From IMG/VR virus record IMGVR_UViG_3300031669_000063, positions 1 to 44,045 of that record: a stretch of 44,045 nt of DNA. One strand, written 5' to 3'. Of the stretch, positions 40,756 to 44,045 are shown piece after piece. Below the pieces are notes generated by a model. That model searched no databases. It was not told where the DNA came from and saw nothing but the letters and a program-made list of their open reading frames with translations. Origin of the DNA: a virus. The position numbers and the translations under genes were made by a program. The stretch's first letter is position 1; the number at the start of each line of letters is the position of its first letter.

Positions 40756-41049
40756 GTGTCTTGGTTGAAGGAATTCTTTACAGCAATCATAACGCTTGAG
40801 AAGAAGCTAAACTCCAGACAAGCATTTATATCTTTGTTGTTAATTATTTTTATTGCGGGTGGCTACTTGTTCTACAAAGAGTATAACAATACAAAAATCA
40901 TTCTGGCTCAATCTGCCCAAAGTCAACCATCGTCTTCTTCTTCGAATGAAAAAGCTGTTGGGGTGAGACATAGAGCAGGGGTTGTGTTGCAGAAGTATGA
41001 TGGCATAAAGGATACTAAGACTAGAGCAGGTGCCCCTGTTAAATTTTAA
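40756..41049 (+). CDS. Single-pass membrane protein
   Basis: 97 aa, GTG start with SD AAGGAGTGAG. N-terminal helix, membrane segment at ~24-41 (FISLLLIIFIAGGYLFY), then a polar tail SSSSSNEKAVGVRHRAGVVL. With the two preceding genes it could form a lysis module (holin/spanin-like); unproven. Confidence 0.5.
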   Translation: MSWLKEFFTAIITLEKKLNSRQAFISLLLIIFIAGGYLFYKEYNNTKIILAQSAQSQPSSSSSNEKAVGVRHRAGVVLQKYDGIKDTKTRAGAPVKF

Positions 41050-41096
41050 TGTGCATGTTTATTTATTGTTATTTAACTTAGTGAGGAGAAAGAAAA

Positions 41097-41516
41097 ATGG
41101 CTACGTTAACAAAAATCAATCAGTTTGTGGCAGACTTAGCAAATAAGGTTCATAATCTTGGCTCGGACCAGCTTGAAATCGCTCTTTGTGCTGCAGCTTA
41201 TGCGCCTGTAGTGACAAATTCAGTACTAGGCGACTTAACGGAGATTTCGTATACAAACTGTTCACCGAGGGCTATCACAACGACATCGGCAGCTCAAACT
41301 TCCGGCGTACTGAAACTGATATTGGCAGACTTAGTACTGACAGCATCAGGAGCAGTAGGACCTTTTAGATATATTGTTCTATACAATAGCACCCCTACAA
41401 GTCCTCTTAAGCCTTTAATAGGGTTTTACGATTACGGCTCGGACATTACCTTAGCGTCAGGTGAGACATTTACGCTGGACTTCGATAATGTAAACGGCGT
41501 ATTTGATTTAACTTAA
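41097..41516 (+). CDS. Phage structural protein, fibre-associated
   Basis: 139 aa, SD GAGGAGA. TKINQFVADLANKVHNLGSD, VLGDLTEISYTNCSPRAITT and GPFRYIVLYNSTPTSPLKPL belong to a virion protein family seen next to fibre genes in many phages. Beta-rich; likely a minor tail or fibre-connecting protein. Confidence 0.65.
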   Translation: MATLTKINQFVADLANKVHNLGSDQLEIALCAAAYAPVVTNSVLGDLTEISYTNCSPRAITTTSAAQTSGVLKLILADLVLTASGAVGPFRYIVLYNSTPTSPLKPLIGFYDYGSDITLASGETFTLDFDNVNGVFDLT

Positions 41517-41530
41517 TAGCGGAGTAAATC

Positions 41531-42250
41531 ATGTCCGTACTAGACGGTGTAGTAAACTTTGGCAAAGTGGCCGTATCAATTGGCTATGATGCTGCTGCAA
41601 CAAGTATTGTTTTGTCGTCAGGGGATGGTGCGAAATTGCCAGACCCTTCGACTGCAAATTATAATCTTGTATGGTGGAACGTTACTGACTATGTAGAGGC
41701 TGCTGATGACCCTAATAAAGAGATTGTAAGAGTAACAGCAAAGAGTACAGATACTCTCACTGTTACAAGGGCTCAGGAAAGTACTTCTGCATCGACAAAG
41801 AATACTGCTGGAAAGACCTACCGAATGGAGCTGGCGCTCACAGCGAAAATGATTACTGACATTGAAAGTAATTTTGCTACTAAAACAGGTACTGAAACTA
41901 TTTCAAATAAAACACTTGATGAAAGCAATCAGACTGTCGGCTCACCTCTTAATGCACAGACTGGAACAACCTATACATTCGTTTTAACTGACGCTGGGAA
42001 GATATGCACATTTGCTAACGCATCTGCTGTGACCGTTACAGTGCCGCCTAATTCATCTGTTGCCTTTCCTGTAGGTACAAGAATTGATTGTGCAGCGTTA
42101 GGAGCTGGTAAGGTATCATTTGCGGCGGGGTCTGGTGTGACAATAAATTCTGATTCAGGTAATTTAGCAATTGGAGTTCAGTACGGAGGTGTTACTTTAT
42201 TTCAAACTGCAACTGACACCTGGGTATTATTAGGAAATTTACAGGCATAG
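41531..42250 (+). CDS. Phage structural/fibre protein
   Basis: 239 aa, SD GCGGAG. N-terminal IVLSSGDGAKLPDPSTANYN then VRVTAKSTDTLTVTRAQEST is a recurrent phage virion domain; the middle TGTETISNKTLDESNQTVGS and C-terminal VTVTVPPNSSVAFPVGTRID fit tail-fibre modules. Precedes the glycine-rich adhesin. Confidence 0.65.
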   Translation: MSVLDGVVNFGKVAVSIGYDAAATSIVLSSGDGAKLPDPSTANYNLVWWNVTDYVEAADDPNKEIVRVTAKSTDTLTVTRAQESTSASTKNTAGKTYRMELALTAKMITDIESNFATKTGTETISNKTLDESNQTVGSPLNAQTGTTYTFVLTDAGKICTFANASAVTVTVPPNSSVAFPVGTRIDCAALGAGKVSFAAGSGVTINSDSGNLAIGVQYGGVTLFQTATDTWVLLGNLQA

Positions 42251-42253
42251 CAA

Positions 42254-43069
42254 ATGTTTAATTTTGGATTTATAGGAAAGAAAGCACAGTCTTTTATTCA
42301 AGCTACTGGTGGTACTGTTACTTATTCCGGTAATTATGAAATCCATACTTTTACTACATCAGGGACTTTCACAGTTACCAACGCACCTGCGGGGAAAACA
42401 GTTGAATATTTAGTAATTGCAGGTGGCGGAGCAGGTGGCGGGGGGAGCGTAGGTTCTGGTGCTGGTGGTTCTGGCGGTGCTTTGCAAGGCACGGGATATT
42501 CTGTAAGCGTACAAGCATATACTATAACTGTGGGCACTGGCGGTACAGGAGTAAGTGGCACTGGGAATAATGGAAACAATAGTGTTTTTGATACTTTCAC
42601 AGCAATAGGCGGGGGTGGTGGCGGTACTTATAAAGTAGTTGGTAGTAATGGGGGGTGTGGTGGTGGTGGTGGGGGTAGAGTTTCTACTGCTGGCGGTATA
42701 GGCAGTCAAGGTTATAATGGCGGTAATGCTCAGAGTGGAGATGTAGGAGGGCATAGTGCTGGTGGTGGTGGCGGTGGAATGGGAGGGATAGGTCAAACTG
42801 CTTCTGATTTAGTAGGGGGTAATGGGGGCATAGGAATAACATCAAGCATATCTGGTTCTTCAGTACAATACGCAGGTGGAGGCGGTGGCAGTTCTGCTGG
42901 TGGTTCTGGCGGTAGTGGGCAGTATGGGGGTGGAAATGGATGTCCAGTCTCTCCGTGCACTGGAACTTCTGGTACTGCAAATACTGGTGGGGGTGGAGGT
43001 GGAAGCGAAAGTTCTGCTGGTGGCAGTGGTGGTTCTGGAATAGTAATAATAAGGTTTCTATATCAATGA
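42254..43069 (+). CDS. Glycine-rich receptor adhesin
   Basis: 271 aa. After a beta-strand leader (YEIHTFTTSGTFTVTNAPAG, VEYLVIAGGGAGGGG) the protein is ~40% glycine in GGSGG/GGGGG runs separated by short variable loops, ending SGGSGIVIIRFLYQ. This pattern is a known polyglycine-sandwich type adhesin at phage fibre tips, with host specificity in the variable loops. Its stop overlaps the next start (ATGA). Confidence 0.75.
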   Translation: MFNFGFIGKKAQSFIQATGGTVTYSGNYEIHTFTTSGTFTVTNAPAGKTVEYLVIAGGGAGGGGSVGSGAGGSGGALQGTGYSVSVQAYTITVGTGGTGVSGTGNNGNNSVFDTFTAIGGGGGGTYKVVGSNGGCGGGGGGRVSTAGGIGSQGYNGGNAQSGDVGGHSAGGGGGGMGGIGQTASDLVGGNGGIGITSSISGSSVQYAGGGGGSSAGGSGGSGQYGGGNGCPVSPCTGTSGTANTGGGGGGSESSAGGSGGSGIVIIRFLYQ

Positions 43070-43545
43070 TCTATTTATATTTAACATTATCCACACTTCT
43101 ATTCTCTTGGCTTTTCGCTTGGTATGAATATTTAAGATGGCTGGAGAAATGGAAGATTGATGAAACGAAAGACTATTATGCTTATTTAACTAATTCGGCT
43201 AAATGGCATAGAGTCTCAGCTGGTTATCGTGGTTCAGCAATATTGATGGGGATGGCCCTGGCACAGTTCACAGATTCGATATTAAATTTTATTCTTGCAG
43301 GTGCCTTAATAGTTACAATACATTTTCTATTCGGTAATGGAATCCAAAACCTTTATAAAGGCCGGGCATTCTTCGCGGTCTCTGGTGAAAGCGAGTCAGA
43401 TACAGAGGCTTATTCTACCTGGTGGATTGCCGCCGGTAGAAAGGGTACAGGAACAACGAATATGGCGTATTCGACAGATGGCATAACTTGGAATGATATG
43501 TCAGATGCAGCTGGTATTGACATATACAGTATTCAAATTTTTTAA
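43066..43545 (+). CDS. Membrane protein with BNR-like C-terminus
   Basis: 159 aa from ATG 43066 (ATGA overlap). N-terminal membrane segment (LYLTLSTLLFSWLFAWYEYL), KWHRVSAGYRGSAILMGMAL, then a second hydrophobic hairpin ending FGNGIQNLYKGRAFFAV. The last ~40 residues WWIAAGRKGTGTTNMAYSTD then GITWND look like a single BNR/propeller-type repeat and stop abruptly. Looks like a fusion or a truncated propeller protein. Confidence 0.5.
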   Translation: MIYLYLTLSTLLFSWLFAWYEYLRWLEKWKIDETKDYYAYLTNSAKWHRVSAGYRGSAILMGMALAQFTDSILNFILAGALIVTIHFLFGNGIQNLYKGRAFFAVSGESESDTEAYSTWWIAAGRKGTGTTNMAYSTDGITWNDMSDAAGIDIYSIQIF

Positions 43546-43575
43546 TCTGTAACTAAAACCTAATATTAAATCAGC

Positions 43576-44045
43576 ATGCCATTCGGAACATCAACATATG
43601 GTTCTCGCAGTTTAGGGAGTAGTGCTTCCTATCAGCATTATTCCCTTTCCGCTACAACGGCAAGCTTTACAATAACCAGCACTTCAACCGGGCTGTATGT
43701 AGGTAGGAAGGTTGCTGCAAGCACTCAGTCTTATTCTGTTACTGGCACAACTACAAACCTGCTGGCGACAAGAAAGTTGTCAGCATCTACACAGTCTTAT
43801 ACTATTACAGGTACGACTACTAATTTACTTGCAAGTAGAAAACTATCATCTAGCACTCAATCGTATTCTATTACGGGCACAACAACTAATTTACTTACAG
43901 CAAGAAAGTTGTCAGCATCTACTCGGTCTTATACTATTACAGGTACGACTACCAACTTAATTACAAGCAGAAAGTTATCACCTAGCACCCAGTCTTATAC
44001 TATTACCGGTACAACAACTAATTTACTTGCAAGTAGAAAGCTATC
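43576..44045 (+). CDS. Tail fibre with 22-residue tandem repeats (3' end outside window)
   Basis: 156 codons visible, open at the window end. After MPFGTSTYGSRSLGSSASYQ it repeats a 22-residue unit, LSASTQSYTITGTTTNLLAS-RK, six times (first copy degenerate). The unit appears in phage fibre proteins and likely forms a beta-structured shaft. SD is weak (ATTAAATCAGC). Confidence 0.65.
   Translation, partial: MPFGTSTYGSRSLGSSASYQHYSLSATTASFTITSTSTGLYVGRKVAASTQSYSVTGTTTNLLATRKLSASTQSYTITGTTTNLLASRKLSSSTQSYSITGTTTNLLTARKLSASTRSYTITGTTTNLITSRKLSPSTQSYTITGTTTNLLASRKL
43645..44040 (+). repeat. 66-bp tandem repeat, six copies
   Basis: Six in-frame 66-bp units (43645, 43711, 43777, 43843, 43909, 43975), the first diverged. 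Copy-number variation would lengthen or shorten the fibre without frameshift. Confidence 0.85.

Noticed and set aside
43645-44040. CRISPR array
   Set aside because: Repeats are contiguous 66-bp in-frame coding units without spacers.
1-44045. tRNA genes
   Set aside because: No T-arm motif with a matching acceptor stem was seen, though a covariance search was not possible.

Overview
This window is a contiguous piece of a large, AT-rich tailed-phage (or prophage) genome with essentially every gene on the + strand. The phage assignment rests on a portal-like protein, a prohead-protease-like protein, a scaffold-like protein, a small decoration-like protein, a probable HK97-fold major capsid protein, and a run of tailspike, fibre and adhesin proteins. 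Most starts carry good Shine-Dalgarno sequences (AAGGAG or AGGAGG). The host cannot be named from sequence alone; two virion-region proteins with Sec signals cleaved at an 'A-Q' site only hint at a Gram-negative host.

Layout. (1) 1-16.9 kb: portal gene and prohead protease embedded among very long multidomain 'polyvalent' proteins that carry GNAT acetyltransferase, 2H phosphoesterase, papain/C39-like peptidase, Nudix, HAD phosphatase, zincin metallopeptidase and Fic/Doc domains. These proteins are built from modules of roughly 100-200 residues separated about 25 times by a short recurring peptide, consensus S-L-K-F-S-W. The same W-R-K-x-F flavoured peptide forms the N-terminus of small neighbouring proteins. 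(2) 16.9-24.6 kb: probable lytic transglycosylase, HNH/AP2-type endonuclease, an acyl carrier protein, MazG-like protein, sigma-region-4-like protein and many small phage proteins. (3) 24.65-31.87 kb: the most striking part, an array of 16 integron-like gene cassettes separated by attC-like sites, with no integrase in the window. (4) 31.6-36.7 kb: the tail of an apparently interrupted phage gene, then scaffold, decoration and capsid genes. (5) 36.7-44.0 kb: tailspike, small membrane proteins, fibre proteins, a glycine-rich adhesin and a fibre with 66-bp tandem repeats running off the window.

The cassette array is the main discovery. All sites share an R''/L'' half (TAAC, then usually 12 nt to the L-box pivot) and an L'/R' half of form TTGA-N7-GTTA with an invariant 7-nt spacing. 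L'' and L' differ from site to site but co-vary to stay complementary, with one unpaired G in L', as in known attC sites. Many sites are unusually long (121-311 bp) because a start codon, or even a whole small gene, lies in the hairpin loop. In 11 of 12 readable cases an open frame starts in the attC loop and crosses R' with GTT as a valine codon, so a cassette boundary falls inside a protein and cassette exchange would swap C-terminal parts in frame. The array boundaries are consistent with insertion five codons into a phage gene: SD-ATGAAAGCGATAATGG on the left, GTGGGCAGG on the right.
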